NCBI RefSeq assembly: GCF_001686985.1
Contig: NZ_CP015318.1
Span: 2,850,001 to 2,914,000, forward strand
Source: Mesorhizobium amorphae CCNWGS0123
GTDB taxonomy: Bacteria; Pseudomonadota; Alphaproteobacteria; Rhizobiales; Rhizobiaceae
DNA length: 64,000 nt
Direction of reading: 5' to 3'
In this document: in pieces, positions 8,844-17,974 of the stretch
Numbering within the stretch: position 1 is the stretch's first letter
How the letters are laid out: each line of letters opens with the position of its first letter
The notes under the pieces: generated by a model
Database searches by the model: none
Told to the model about the DNA's origin: nothing
What the model saw: the letters and a program-made list of their open reading frames with translations, nothing else
Made by a program: the position numbers and the translations under genes

Positions 8844-10313
8844 CTATGCCCCGCTCGTCGCCAGCAGCGACAGCGTGCGCACATTGTCGTGGCCTTCGAA
8901 GTCGAGCAGGCGGGTCGGGTACTGGCCTGTGAAGCAGGCGTCGCAGAATTGCGGCTGCTCATTGTCGCGGCCGGCCTCGCCGACGGCGCGGTAGAGGCCG
9001 TCGATCGACAGGAAGCCGAGCGAATCGACGCGGATGAACTCGGCCATCTCCTGGATGGACATGCGCGACGCCAGCAGTTTCGACTTCTCCGGCGTGTCGA
9101 CGCCGTAGAAGCAGGAGGCGCTGGTCGGCGGCGAGGCGATGCGCATATGCACCTCCTTGGCGCCGGCGTCGCGCACCATCTGCACGATCTTCTGGCTGGT
9201 GGTGCCGCGCACGATGCTGTCGTCGACCAGCACCACGCGCTTGCCCTCGATCATGCGGCGGTTGGCGTTGTGCTTCAGCTTGACGCCCATGTGGCGGATC
9301 GAATCGCCGGGCTGGATGAAGGTGCGGCCGACATAGTGGTTGCGGATGATGCCGAGTTCGAAGGGGATGCCTGCGGCCTGGGAAAAGCCGATCGCCGCCG
9401 GCGTGCCGGAATCCGGCACCGGCACGATGATGTCGGCGTCGACGGGGCTTTCCTGCGCCAGTTCGGCGCCGATGCGCTTGCGCACCTCATAGACGTTGCG
9501 GCCCTCGACCGAGGAGTCCGGCCGCGCGAAATAGACATATTCGAAGATGCAGAAGCGGGTCTTCTGCGGCTCGAACGGGAACAGGCTCTCGATGCCCTTG
9601 GCGGTGACGACGACCATCTCGCCCGGCTTGAGGTCGCGCACGAAGCGGGCGCCGATGATGTCGAGCGCGCAGGTTTCGGAAGCGAGGATCCAGGCGCCGT
9701 CGAGGTCGCCCAGCACCAGCGGGCGGATGCCCAGCGGGTCGCGGCAGCCGATCATCTTCTTGGCCGTCATCGCCACCAGCGAGAAGGCGCCTTCGACCTG
9801 GCGCACCGCGTCGATGAAGCGCGAGTTGAGATCGCGTTCCTTGCTGGTGGCGACGAGATGCAAGAGCGTCTCGGTGTCGGAGGTCGACGAGAAGATCGCG
9901 CCCTGCTTCTGCAGCGCGCGCTGCACGGTCATCGCATTGGTCAGATTGCCGTTGTGGGCTACGGCGAAGCCGCCATCGGCAAGCTCGGCGAAGAAGGGCT
10001 GGATGTTGCGCAGGCCGGCACCGCCGGTGGTGGCATAGCGGGTGTGGCCGATGGCGCGGTTGCCTTGCAGGCTGTCGATGACGCGCTGCTTGGTGAAGGT
10101 GTCGCCGATCAGGCCGACATGGCGTTCGACATGAAATTGGCTGCCGTCATAGGAGACGATGCCGGCGGCCTCCTGGCCGCGATGCTGCAACGCGTGCAGG
10201 CCGAGCGTGACGATGGCTGCGGCATCCTGCCGGCCGAATATGCCGAACACGCCGCATTCGTCGTGGAAATGGTCGTCGGCCTCGGCGGAAAGCAAATCGT
10301 CTGCGTCTGCCAT
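8844..10313 (-). CDS. purF: Amidophosphoribosyltransferase
   Basis: First committed enzyme of purine synthesis, making phosphoribosylamine from PRPP and glutamine. The start at 10313 gives 489 residues, with a short propeptide before Cys20 of ECGVFGIFG, the N-terminal nucleophile of the glutaminase domain. The PRPP-binding loop VLVDDSIVRGTTS is present in the C-terminal half. An ATG ten codons upstream (10343) is possible; the downstream one has a weak GGAG. The downstream SDR gene is 21 bp away, and cvpA lies upstream, as in many proteobacteria. Confidence 0.95.
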   Translation of the reverse strand: MADADDLLSAEADDHFHDECGVFGIFGRQDAAAIVTLGLHALQHRGQEAAGIVSYDGSQFHVERHVGLIGDTFTKQRVIDSLQGNRAIGHTRYATTGGAGLRNIQPFFAELADGGFAVAHNGNLTNAMTVQRALQKQGAIFSSTSDTETLLHLVATSKERDLNSRFIDAVRQVEGAFSLVAMTAKKMIGCRDPLGIRPLVLGDLDGAWILASETCALDIIGARFVRDLKPGEMVVVTAKGIESLFPFEPQKTRFCIFEYVYFARPDSSVEGRNVYEVRKRIGAELAQESPVDADIIVPVPDSGTPAAIGFSQAAGIPFELGIIRNHYVGRTFIQPGDSIRHMGVKLKHNANRRMIEGKRVVLVDDSIVRGTTSQKIVQMVRDAGAKEVHMRIASPPTSASCFYGVDTPEKSKLLASRMSIQEMAEFIRVDSLGFLSIDGLYRAVGEAGRDNEQPQFCDACFTGQYPTRLLDFEGHDNVRTLSLLATSGA

Positions 10314-10424
10314 GTGGGGCTCAAGCTCCGCTAAAATCGCCATATAAGGTGATAGCGCGTCGAAAGCAACGCATGCCGCGCGGCGTTCACATCATCGTCA
10401 GGCCCGGCCCTCGTTGGCCAGGCT

Positions 10425-11108
10425 TCAGTTTGCCGGCGCCGCGGGCGCCGGATTGGCGGGCTGGGCCGGTGCATTGTCGGCCGGCGCATCGCTTCCGCTG
10501 TCGTCGGGCGCCGGGGCATCGGCGTCGTCGCCGGTTGCCGGTGCTTCCGTTGTCGGCGCGGCTGGGGCCTCTGTGCCGGCCTCGGGCGCCGCCGGCTGAT
10601 TCGGATTCAGCTTCTTCAGGATCGTGTTTTCCGGATCCTCTGGCAGCAGGCTTTCCAGCTTGGTGCCGATCTGTTCCAGCAGCGGCCGCGACTTGGCGTT
10701 GGCGACCCAGGCCGGAGCCTTGGCGCCGGCCAGCCAGTTGAAGAACAAAAGCGCCACCGCGACCACCAGGATGCCGCGCGCCGCGCCGTAGAGGAAACCC
10801 AGCGTGCGGTCGAGCGCGCCGATCCTGGAATCGATGATCCAGTCGGCGAGTTTCATGGTGATGACGGAAACGACGATCAGCGCGATGACGAAGACGATGG
10901 CGGCAGCCGCCGCCATGGCGATCTTGTCGTTGTCGACATAGGGCTGAACGTAGGGCAGAACCGGCTTGTAGAAGAAGAACGCCGCTGCCGCCGCCGCTGC
11001 CCAGGAAACCACGGACAGCACCTCGCGGGAGAAACCGCGAACCATGGCCAGCATCGCCGAGACCAGGGTGAAGCCGACGAGAATTCCGTCAAGCAGCGTA
11101 ATCGGCAT
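10425..11108 (-). CDS. cvpA: CvpA family membrane protein
   Basis: 227 residues. The first ~140 carry four hydrophobic segments of the CvpA/colicin V production family (MPITLLDGILVGFTLVSAML, then RGFSREVLSVVSW). The tail from about 170 is a low-complexity Ala/Pro/Asp/Glu stretch without known function. In E. coli cvpA lies directly upstream of purF in one operon; the same order holds here with an 81-bp gap after cvpA. Inner membrane; implicated in envelope stress tolerance in enterobacteria. Confidence 0.88.
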   Translation of the reverse strand: MPITLLDGILVGFTLVSAMLAMVRGFSREVLSVVSWAAAAAAAFFFYKPVLPYVQPYVDNDKIAMAAAAAIVFVIALIVVSVITMKLADWIIDSRIGALDRTLGFLYGAARGILVVAVALLFFNWLAGAKAPAWVANAKSRPLLEQIGTKLESLLPEDPENTILKKLNPNQPAAPEAGTEAPAAPTTEAPATGDDADAPAPDDSGSDAPADNAPAQPANPAPAAPAN

Positions 11109-11149
11109 GTCTTTCGCCCCTGTCTTTTTTCACAGCTCGACGAGCCGCG

Positions 11150-12568
11150 TCACTCTTCCTCGTCGGCGCGGCTGCGCCGTGAGCCGGCTATGCGCGCCAC
11201 GAGATCGGCAAGCTCGGTGGGCTGGAAAGCGCTGGCCCCGATCCCCCCGGCCCCATTACCACCGACAAGTTCCTCACTGCCCAAGGGCAGAACCGCGCTT
11301 CCAAAACCCAGCTTTTCGGCCTCCTTGAGGCGCTGCTGCGCGTGCGCAACTGGCCTCACAGCGCCCGACAGGCTGATTTCGCCGAAATAGACGCAATCGG
11401 CCGGAAGGGCAAGACCGGTGAGCGACGAAACCAGTGCCGCCGCCACCGCGAGATCGGCGGCCGGCTCCGAAATCCGGTAGCCGCCGGCGACGTTGAGATA
11501 GACATCGTGGGTGCCGAAGCGCACCCCGCAATGCGCTTCCAGCACGGCCAGCACCATCGACAGCCGCGCGCCGTCCCAGCCGACGACGGCGCGGCGCGGC
11601 GTGCCGAGCGAGGAGGGTGCGACCAGCGCCTGGATCTCGACGAGCACCGGACGCGTGCCTTCCATGCCGGCGAAAACCGCGGCGCCCGGCGATTTCGCAT
11701 GGCGTTCGCCGAGGAACAGCTCCGACGGATTGGCGACCTCGCGCAGGCCCTTGTCCGACATCTCGAAGACGCCGATCTCGTCAGTCGGTCCGAAACGGTT
11801 CTTCACCGTGCGCAGGATGCGGTAGTGATGGCCGCCTTCGCCCTCGAAATAGAGCACGGCGTCGACCATGTGCTCGACGACGCGAGGGCCGGCGATCTGG
11901 CCTTCCTTGGTGACGTGGCCGACCAGCACGATCGCAGCGCCTGTGGATTTCGCATAGCGGATCATCGCCTGGGCGGCGGCGCGCACCTGGGTGACGGTGC
12001 CCGGCGCCGAATCGGCGAGGTCGGTCCACAGCGTCTGGATCGAATCGAGGATCACCAAATCCGGCCGCTTGCCGTCGGCGATCGTCGCCAGGATGTCCTC
12101 GACATTGGTTTCGGCGGCAAGCTCGACGGGCGTGTCGGCGACGCCGAGTCGCTGGGCGCGCAGCCTGATCTGGGCGACGGCTTCCTCGCCCGAGACATAG
12201 ACGATGCGGTGGCCTTTTGACGCCAGCGCCGCTGCGGCCTGGGTCAGAAGCGTCGACTTGCCGATGCCGGGATCGCCGCCGACCAAAAGTGCCGAGCCGC
12301 GGACAAAACCGCCGCCGGTGGCGCGGTCGAGCTCGCCGATGCCCGACACGATGCGTGGTGCATCCTCGATGTCGCCGGACAGGCTGGTCAGCACCACGGC
12401 GCGGCCCTTGCGGGCATTGCGCGTGTTGGCCGGCCCCGAGCCGATGCCGCCGGCGGTGCCTTCCTCGACGAGCGTGTTCCACTCGCCGCAGGCATCGCAT
12501 TTGCCGGCCCAGCGCTGATGCACGGAGCCGCAATTCTGGCAGATGAACTGGACGCGGGATTTAGCCAC
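11150..12568 (-). CDS. radA: DNA repair protein RadA
   Basis: 472 residues from a GTG start (MAKSRVQFICQNCG) with GGAAGG upstream. Zinc finger C10, C13, C24, C27; Walker A GDPGIGKST (98-106); the RadA-specific KNRFG motif (256-260); and a C-terminal Lon-like domain. RadA is a helicase-like ATPase that extends recombination intermediates during strand exchange. It sits between dnaB and cvpA-purF, the usual alphaproteobacterial neighbourhood. Confidence 0.95.
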   Translation of the reverse strand: MAKSRVQFICQNCGSVHQRWAGKCDACGEWNTLVEEGTAGGIGSGPANTRNARKGRAVVLTSLSGDIEDAPRIVSGIGELDRATGGGFVRGSALLVGGDPGIGKSTLLTQAAAALASKGHRIVYVSGEEAVAQIRLRAQRLGVADTPVELAAETNVEDILATIADGKRPDLVILDSIQTLWTDLADSAPGTVTQVRAAAQAMIRYAKSTGAAIVLVGHVTKEGQIAGPRVVEHMVDAVLYFEGEGGHHYRILRTVKNRFGPTDEIGVFEMSDKGLREVANPSELFLGERHAKSPGAAVFAGMEGTRPVLVEIQALVAPSSLGTPRRAVVGWDGARLSMVLAVLEAHCGVRFGTHDVYLNVAGGYRISEPAADLAVAAALVSSLTGLALPADCVYFGEISLSGAVRPVAHAQQRLKEAEKLGFGSAVLPLGSEELVGGNGAGGIGASAFQPTELADLVARIAGSRRSRADEEE

Positions 12569-12600
12569 GCTCTGACCTTCCCGCCAATTGGGGAGCGCTG

Positions 12601-12772
12601 TGATCCTTCGCGCCCCCCTCTGTCCTGCCGGACATCTCCCCCACGAGGGGGGAGATTGGCAGTCGCTCGCGGCGGCGCTCTTTTCTGCAACGTTGAAAAT
12701 TGGCGAAACCCGACGCGCTGTCCGGTCTCCCCCCTTGTGGGGGAGATGTCCGGCAGGACAGAGGGGGGCGCC
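12601..12772. repeat. Paired inverted intergenic repeat, second site
   Basis: Two copies of the element also seen at 6782 and 28688, here in the opposite relative order: the G/C-run end of each copy faces outwards (12601-12662 and 12724-12772). About 60 bp separates them. The pair fills most of the 242-bp gap between dnaB and radA. Confidence 0.85.
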
Positions 12773-12810
12773 GTAGAGCGCTGCGGTTTGGTGCGACGTC
12801 CACCAAGCGG

Positions 12811-14301
12811 CTACTCAAACCGATCCGGCAGATGATGCTCCTCGGCAAGATCCGAGAAGCGGGTGAACTCGCCCTGGAAGGCGAGGCTGACCGAACCCGT
12901 CGGGCCGTGGCGCTGCTTGGCGACGATGACTTCGGCCTTGCCGCGCATCTCGTTCATCTCGTTTTCCCACTTGACGTATTCGTCGGTACCGGGCTTCGGC
13001 TCGCGGTTCTTGAGATAGTACTCCTCGCGATAGACGAACATCACCACGTCGGCGTCCTGCTCGATCGAGCCGGATTCGCGCAGATCCGACAGCTGCGGGC
13101 GCTTGTCGTCGCGGCTTTCGACCTGACGCGACAGCTGCGACAGCGCGATGATCGGCACACTGAGTTCCTTGGCCAGCGCCTTCAGGCCGGTGGTGATTTC
13201 GGTGATTTCCTGCACGCGGTTCTGCGAGGATTTGGCACTCGATCCCTGCATCAGCTGGATATAGTCGATGACGATGAGGTCGAGGCCGCGCTGACGCTTC
13301 AGCCGGCGGGCGCGGGCGGACAGCTGGGCAATGGAAATGCCGCCGGTCTGGTCGATGAACAGCGGGATCTTCTGCATGGTCTGCGAGCAGGCGACCAGCT
13401 TCTCGAAATCCATCTCGGAAATCTCGCCACGACGGATTTTTGACGACGGGATCTCCGTCTGCTCGGAAATGATACGGGTGGCGAGCTGCTCCGACGACAT
13501 TTCCAGCGAGAAGAAGCCGACGACGCCGCCATTGGCGGCCTTGAACGAACCGTCGGCCTGCTGCGCCGGCACATAGGCCTCGGCGATGTTGAAGGCCATG
13601 TTGGTGGCCAAAGACGTCTTGCCCATGCCCGGGCGGCCGGCGATGATGATCAGGTCGGACGGCTGCAGGCCGCCCATGCGGCGGTCGAGGTCGCGCAGGC
13701 CGGTGGCGACGCCCGACAGATGCCCGTCGCGCATATAGGCGGCATTGGCCATGTCGACGGCGGTCTTGACCGCGTCGGTGAAGCTTTCGAAGCCACCGTC
13801 GTAGCGGCCGGTCTCGGCCAGCTCGAACAGGCGCCGCTCGGCATCCTCAATTTGCTCGGAGGGCGCCATGTCGACCGGCGCGTCATAGGCGATGTTGACC
13901 ATGTCCTCGCCGACGGTGATCAGTGCGCGGCGCGTCGCCAGGTCATAGATGGCGCGGCCATAATCGGTGGCGTTGACGACGGTGACGGCCTCGACGGCAA
14001 GCCGAACGACATATTGCGCCACCGTCATGTCGCCGACCTTCTCGTCGGCAGGCAGGAAGGTTTTTAGCGTGATCGGCGTCGCCACCTTGCCCATGCGGAT
14101 GAGCTCGGCAGCAATCTCGAATATCCTGCGGTGCAGCGGCTCGTAGAAATGCCCGGCTTTGAGGAAGTCGGAGACGCGGTAGAAGGCATCATTGTTGACG
14201 AGGATGGCGCCGAGCAGCGCCTGCTCGGCCTCGATATTGTTTGGTGCCTCGCGATAAAGCGGTGTTTCCGCCACGCCGAACTTGCGCGCTGCCTCAGCCA
14301 T
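12811..14301 (-). CDS. dnaB: Replicative DNA helicase DnaB
   Basis: 496 residues from ATG 14301 (MAEAARKFG), preceded by GGGGA; an ATG 34 codons upstream would add a non-homologous extension. The N-terminal primase-interacting domain (about 20-120) is followed by a RecA-like motor with Walker A GRPGMGKT (222-229) and the later LDLIVIDYIQLM Walker B. DnaB unwinds the fork as a hexamer. rplI lies about 3.7 kb downstream on the same strand; dnaB often directly follows rplI in bacteria, so genes have been inserted or rearranged between them. Confidence 0.96.
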   Translation of the reverse strand: MAEAARKFGVAETPLYREAPNNIEAEQALLGAILVNNDAFYRVSDFLKAGHFYEPLHRRIFEIAAELIRMGKVATPITLKTFLPADEKVGDMTVAQYVVRLAVEAVTVVNATDYGRAIYDLATRRALITVGEDMVNIAYDAPVDMAPSEQIEDAERRLFELAETGRYDGGFESFTDAVKTAVDMANAAYMRDGHLSGVATGLRDLDRRMGGLQPSDLIIIAGRPGMGKTSLATNMAFNIAEAYVPAQQADGSFKAANGGVVGFFSLEMSSEQLATRIISEQTEIPSSKIRRGEISEMDFEKLVACSQTMQKIPLFIDQTGGISIAQLSARARRLKRQRGLDLIVIDYIQLMQGSSAKSSQNRVQEITEITTGLKALAKELSVPIIALSQLSRQVESRDDKRPQLSDLRESGSIEQDADVVMFVYREEYYLKNREPKPGTDEYVKWENEMNEMRGKAEVIVAKQRHGPTGSVSLAFQGEFTRFSDLAEEHHLPDRFE

Positions 14302-14493
14302 GATGTCCCCGAATTTCGATCCCGCATTCTCGATATCAGAACGGACAAAAGCCGGTGCTGACTTATCTGCAACAGTGCCTGTCCAACCAGCTTTGATGCC
14401 CACTGTTCACAGGAGAGGCACACCGTCCACAGGACAGAATTCCCGTGCTCCGATTCCGATTGACTCGGCAAGGTGGTGATTCTGCATATGATA

Positions 14494-14508
14494 GAACAAA
14501 TAAGGAAC
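14494..14508 (-). promoter_or_regulatory. LexA (SOS) box-like site upstream of dnaB
   Basis: GAAC-N7-GAAC on the plus strand, that is GTTC-N7-GTTC on the minus strand, the alphaproteobacterial LexA consensus. It lies in AT-rich intergenic DNA about 190 bases upstream of the dnaB start. With eight fixed bases, about one chance match per window of this size is expected, so this is a candidate only. Confidence 0.4.
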
Positions 14509-14531
14509 AAATGCAACTTGCAGGTAGTGTC

Positions 14532-14816
14532 TCAGTTTGAAATTTGCGGGATGATCAGCACGGCGACGACTTCGATGAGGGGGATTACCACGTAGATGGC
14601 AAGGAAGCCGGCAATCCCCACCCCGATTTTGACCAGCCAAGACGAATGAGGGGGCGCCCTCCAAGCGAAATATGCGCTCGCGACGCCCAAACCCAATGCG
14701 ACAATGCCAATGAGCGGAGACCGCGTCATTGGCAGCATTTGATCACCAAAAACCAGAAAGATCGCGCTAATGAAGATTAGCTGGGCCGCGAGCCCAAATA
14801 GAAACGCGCGTTTCAT
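14532..14816 (-). CDS. Small integral membrane protein, unknown
   Basis: 94 residues with three clear hydrophobic segments (about 5-24, 33-51 and 62-90) and almost no soluble part. It starts MKRAFLFGLAAQLIFISAI, which could also act as a signal anchor. The coding region is visibly less GC-rich than its neighbours. It lies upstream of dnaB on the same strand with a 230-bp gap that holds a LexA-like site. No family recognised. Confidence 0.6.
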   Translation of the reverse strand: MKRAFLFGLAAQLIFISAIFLVFGDQMLPMTRSPLIGIVALGLGVASAYFAWRAPPHSSWLVKIGVGIAGFLAIYVVIPLIEVVAVLIIPQISN

Positions 14817-14962
14817 ACGGCCCTCCCGGTGCTATCTTTTATCGGCATCAGGCGACAACTTTCGTTTTGTACGGACCGCACTTGCCCGGCTTCGGGGCAA
14901 CAGCATCCATCTTGTCGCAAAGGTCGCTCATTGACCATAGCGTTTGCGAAACGCCAGCGGCT

Positions 14963-15925
14963 TTAGACCGCATCGCCCCAGTCCAGCCGCCGCGCCGCTT
15001 TGAACGCATCGCCGTCGCGCTTGGTGAAGAGTTTTTCGCCGGCGCTGCCGTCCGGTTCGCAAAGCTTCAGCAACACCTTGCCGGAGCCTGATCTCGGCGG
15101 CGCGATCACCCGCGCCGCGCGGGAAGGAGCCGGCTCCCGCGAGGCCGCGACATAGATGAACTTCTCGTCCTCCCATGGCACGTCGGCGTCCTTGGCCAGC
15201 CGATGCAGGCGCGAGCGGGCGACGCGGCGCGAAAAATGGCACCAGTCGGGCTGGGCGAGCGGGCAGGGCACCTCATGCGGGCATGGCGCCAGGATATGCG
15301 CGCCGGCTTCGATCAGTTGCCGTCGCACCGCAAGGATGCGCTGCCAGCCAGCCGACGTGCCCGGCTCGACGATCAGCAGCGTGTCGGCGGTCAATTGCCA
15401 GAGCCGGTCGACCAGCTTCGGCAGCGATGCTGGCGTGATCTCGTCCAGCACATAGGCACAGCTGACCAGATCGGCCGGTCTGAGGCCGGCAAGGTCGATG
15501 GTGGCGTCGCCGGCAATCCATGATGTCTTGGCGGTGATCGCGTCGGCGGCGAGCGTCTCGCCGACCTTGCGCACCGCGGCACTGGCTTCCAGCAGCACCG
15601 CCGCTTCGAGATCGGGCCAGAGATCGGCGGTAGCCCAAAGCACCGTGCCGGGGCCGGCGCCGACGTCGAGCAAGGTCTTTGGCGCAAAGCCAGGCTGGGC
15701 CTCCGCCAGCGCGTCGAGGCTGGCGCGCACGGCGGCGTAGGTCGCCGGCAGCCGCGTCGCCAGATAGGCTCTGACCGCAAGGTCCTCGGCCATATGCAGG
15801 CGGCCGTCGCGCAGTTCGGTGCGATAGCGGTCGGACAGCGTCCTTGCCGCCTGTTTCAATACGGGCAGGGGCACCTTGTCGAGCAGGCGCTCGACGCCCT
15901 GTCTGAGGAGAGCAGGCAGTTCCAC
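14963..15925 (-). CDS. Rsm22-like small ribosomal subunit methyltransferase
   Basis: 320 residues from a GTG start. A SAM-dependent methyltransferase fold with LDVGAGPGT (86-94) and the DEI motif LDEIT. The C-terminal half has the cysteine cluster C215, C221, C229 and a later C289. Mitochondrial Rsm22/METTL17 act in small-subunit assembly, and their matching cysteines have been reported to hold an Fe-S cluster, so a ribosome-assembly role is likely here. Whether it methylates rRNA is unclear. It lies between a small membrane gene and ynfA. Confidence 0.8.
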   Translation of the reverse strand: MELPALLRQGVERLLDKVPLPVLKQAARTLSDRYRTELRDGRLHMAEDLAVRAYLATRLPATYAAVRASLDALAEAQPGFAPKTLLDVGAGPGTVLWATADLWPDLEAAVLLEASAAVRKVGETLAADAITAKTSWIAGDATIDLAGLRPADLVSCAYVLDEITPASLPKLVDRLWQLTADTLLIVEPGTSAGWQRILAVRRQLIEAGAHILAPCPHEVPCPLAQPDWCHFSRRVARSRLHRLAKDADVPWEDEKFIYVAASREPAPSRAARVIAPPRSGSGKVLLKLCEPDGSAGEKLFTKRDGDAFKAARRLDWGDAV

Positions 15926-15939
15926 GGCTCAGGCTCCCT

Positions 15940-15990
15940 TAGAATCGGATGATTTCAGGTCGAATCGACCTGAAATCATCCGATTCTAAA
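15940..15990. repeat. Perfect 25-bp inverted repeat
   Basis: Left arm 15940-15964 starts TTAGAATCGGATGATTTC; the right arm 15966-15990 is its exact reverse complement around a single A. It lies 15 bases upstream of the Rsm22-like gene, on its 5' side of the ynfA/Rsm22 boundary, and abuts a second, unrelated palindrome. Such TTAGAATCGG palindromes recur in rhizobial genomes. Confidence 0.85.
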
Positions 15991-16000
15991 TCAAAGAGAT

Positions 16001-16052
16001 AGAGCATGATGTCGTCCGAAAACCGCTTCACACTTTTCGGCATCATGCTCTA
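16001..16052. repeat. Palindromic repeat reaching into the 3' end of ynfA
   Basis: Outer arms TAGAGCATGATG (16001-16012) and CATCATGCTCTA (16041-16052), inner arms CCGAAA and TTTCGG. The AGAGCATGATG-CCGAAA type is a widespread rhizobial intergenic repeat, also present at 55339-55384. Its right arm encodes the last residues and the stop codon of ynfA. Confidence 0.85.
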
Positions 16053-16363
16053 GGCGCGAGCAGGATGACCGAGGCGCCGACGATGCAGAGTGCCGCCCCG
16101 CCAAGATCCCATCGGTCGGGACGCACACCTTCCACCAGCCACAGCCAGTCGAGCGATGCCGCGATGTAGATGCCGCCATAAGCGGCATAGGCACGGCCCG
16201 CGGCATTGGTGTCGACCAGCGCCAGCAGGGAACCGAACAGCGCCAGCGACACGAGGCCGGGCGCCAGCCACAACGGTGACCTCTCCAGCCGCCACCAGGC
16301 CCAGAACGAGAAGCAGCCGGCGATCTCGGCAAACGCGGCTGCGATGTAGATGAGGTAGGTCAT
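16043..16363 (-). CDS. ynfA: YnfA/UPF0060 family membrane protein
   Basis: 106 residues. The start [20 protein letters not shown] and the motif [16 protein letters not shown] match the YnfA family, small four-helix proteins related to SMR exporters. The role is unproven; multidrug export has been suggested in enterobacteria. The last residues (Arg-Ala) and the TGA stop come from the repeat at 16001-16052, so the C-terminus may have been reset by repeat insertion. No Shine-Dalgarno sequence is visible; a hairpin occupies that position. Confidence 0.85.
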   Translation of the reverse strand: MTYLIYIAAAFAEIAGCFSFWAWWRLERSPLWLAPGLVSLALFGSLLALVDTNAAGRAYAAYGGIYIAASLDWLWLVEGVRPDRWDLGGAALCIVGASVILLAPRA

Positions 16364-16396
16364 GAAAGGTCTCGCGATAACGAGACCTTTTTCATG
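16361..16396 (-). promoter_or_regulatory. Hairpin enclosing the ynfA start codon
   Basis: On the minus strand the arms AAAGGTCTCG and CGAGACCTTT flank a 6-base loop, and pairing can extend through CATG on both sides with a two-base bulge. The right-hand CATG contains the ynfA ATG. The hairpin may end cfa transcription, hide the ynfA start, or both. Confidence 0.55.
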
Positions 16397-16443
16397 CCTG
16401 GTAGGGCCATGGCAAGACCAAGCGGCGCCGGGCCGCCGGCGCG

Positions 16444-17733
16444 CTACTCGCCGTCCGCAACCTTGCGGCGGCGGGTCGGCTTGGCGACAGGCGTCTGCTG
16501 GCGATGGCCCATGTCGCGCATTTCCAGCGCCTTCTCGCATTTGCCCATGTAGTCGCGCGTCATCGGCAGCGTGTCGTTCTTCTTGGCGAGCTGGATCTGG
16601 AAGATCACCAGGTCCTGCCAGCGGAAGGCCGCTTCCGAGGCGGCCAGATAGAACTCCCACATGCGGCAGAAGCGCTCGTCGTAGATCGCCTTGGCCTTGT
16701 CGCGGTTGGCGGCGAAGCGCTCGCCCCAATGCTTCAGCGTGTCGGCATAGTGCAGCCTGAGCATCTCGACGTCGGTGACGACGAGGCCGGACTTCTCGAT
16801 CGCCGGCATCACCTCGGACAATGCAGGGATGTAGCCGCCCGGGAAGATGTATTTGCGGACGAAGGCGCTGGTCGCCCACGGCACGCCGGAGCGGCCGATC
16901 GTGTGCAAGAGCATGACGCCGTCCGGCTTCAGAAGCGTCGCCGACTTTTCGAAGAAGGTGCGGTAGTGGTTGACGCCGACATGCTCGAACATGCCGACCG
17001 AGACGATCCGGTCGAAGCGCTCGTTGAGCTCGCGATAGTCCTTCAGGTCGAAATGGACGCGGTTTTGCAGGCCCAGCGCATGGGCGCGGTCGGTGGCGAC
17101 ACCATGCTGTTCGGTCGACAGGGTGACACCTTGCACGTCGACGTCGAAGGCCTTCGCCAGATAGATGCCGAGCCCGCCCCAGCCGGAGCCGATGTCGAGC
17201 ACCGTCTGGCCGGCCTTCAGCCTGAGCTTGGCGGCGATGTGGCGCTTCTTGGCGGCCTGCGCCTCGTCGAGCGTCATGTCGGGCTGCTCGAAATAGGCGC
17301 AGGAGTACTGCATGTCCTCGTCGAGGAAGAGCCGGTAGAGGTCGCCCGAGAGGTCGTAGTGGCGCTGCACGTTGCGGCGCGCGCGAGTGGCGGTGTTGAT
17401 CTGATGCAAGCGGCGGAAGGCATGGCGCAGGCCCTCGATCGCCTTCGACCAGGTGGCGTCGATGCCGCCGCTGCCCATGTTCTGGAAGGCGATGCGCATG
17501 ACGCCGAGCACGCCGCCCTCGAGAATGTCGAGCTCGCCGTCCATGTAGGCTTCCGGCACCGCCAGCATCGGATCGAAGGTGATGGCGCGTTCGGCATGCC
17601 TGGTCTTGATGTGCATGTGCACCGGCTCGCCGCTGCCGTCGCCGAAAACCACCGTCAAACCCTTGGGGCCGGTCACCTTGAGATTGCCGGTACGCACAAG
17701 ACGGTCGAGAACGCGCTTCAACAGAATATTCAT
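16444..17733 (-). CDS. cfa: Cyclopropane-fatty-acyl-phospholipid synthase
   Basis: 429 residues from ATG 17733 ([13 protein letters not shown]); an in-frame ATG 78 bases upstream lacks homology. It adds a methylene from SAM to unsaturated phospholipid acyl chains. The SAM motif [10 protein letters not shown] is at 178-187, an N-terminal lipid-binding region precedes it, and FCRMWEFYL matches the family's active-site Cys region near the C-terminus. The enzyme is typical of acid and stationary-phase adaptation in rhizobia. The last residues are a basic tail (KPTRRRK). Confidence 0.93.
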   Translation of the reverse strand: MNILLKRVLDRLVRTGNLKVTGPKGLTVVFGDGSGEPVHMHIKTRHAERAITFDPMLAVPEAYMDGELDILEGGVLGVMRIAFQNMGSGGIDATWSKAIEGLRHAFRRLHQINTATRARRNVQRHYDLSGDLYRLFLDEDMQYSCAYFEQPDMTLDEAQAAKKRHIAAKLRLKAGQTVLDIGSGWGGLGIYLAKAFDVDVQGVTLSTEQHGVATDRAHALGLQNRVHFDLKDYRELNERFDRIVSVGMFEHVGVNHYRTFFEKSATLLKPDGVMLLHTIGRSGVPWATSAFVRKYIFPGGYIPALSEVMPAIEKSGLVVTDVEMLRLHYADTLKHWGERFAANRDKAKAIYDERFCRMWEFYLAASEAAFRWQDLVIFQIQLAKKNDTLPMTRDYMGKCEKALEMRDMGHRQQTPVAKPTRRRKVADGE

Positions 17734-17913
17734 GACCAAATGTCCCCTCACGGTCAGACAAGCTGCTTGCGCATGGCCCCCGAAATCGACGCCGATCTCG
17801 GAGAGGATCATGCACCAGACAAGGTTTCTACAGCGTGCTTTCCCCGTCCAAAGGGCGCACGGGCGCTATAATCTGCAACAAGATATAGGGGTTCGAAAAG
17901 TTCCATTTGGCAC

Positions 17914-17940
17914 AAAAAAGCCCGGGCGCGAGGCCCGGGC
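17914..17940 (-). terminator. Intrinsic terminator after rplI
   Basis: Stem GCCCGGG/CCCGGGC with a 7-base loop, followed on the minus strand by six T residues. It ends transcription from rplI before cfa. Upstream of it, 17734-17913 carries the cfa promoter region, in which I see no other gene. Confidence 0.85.
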
Positions 17941-17974
17941 ATTGGTCCACAAAGGCTAAATGCCGACAAAGTGA

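Noticed and set aside
14403..14434. TTCACA/TCCACA motifs before dnaB resembling DnaA boxes.
   Set aside because: Neither matches TTATNCACA fully, and there is no AT-rich unwinding region or partition gene to suggest an origin.
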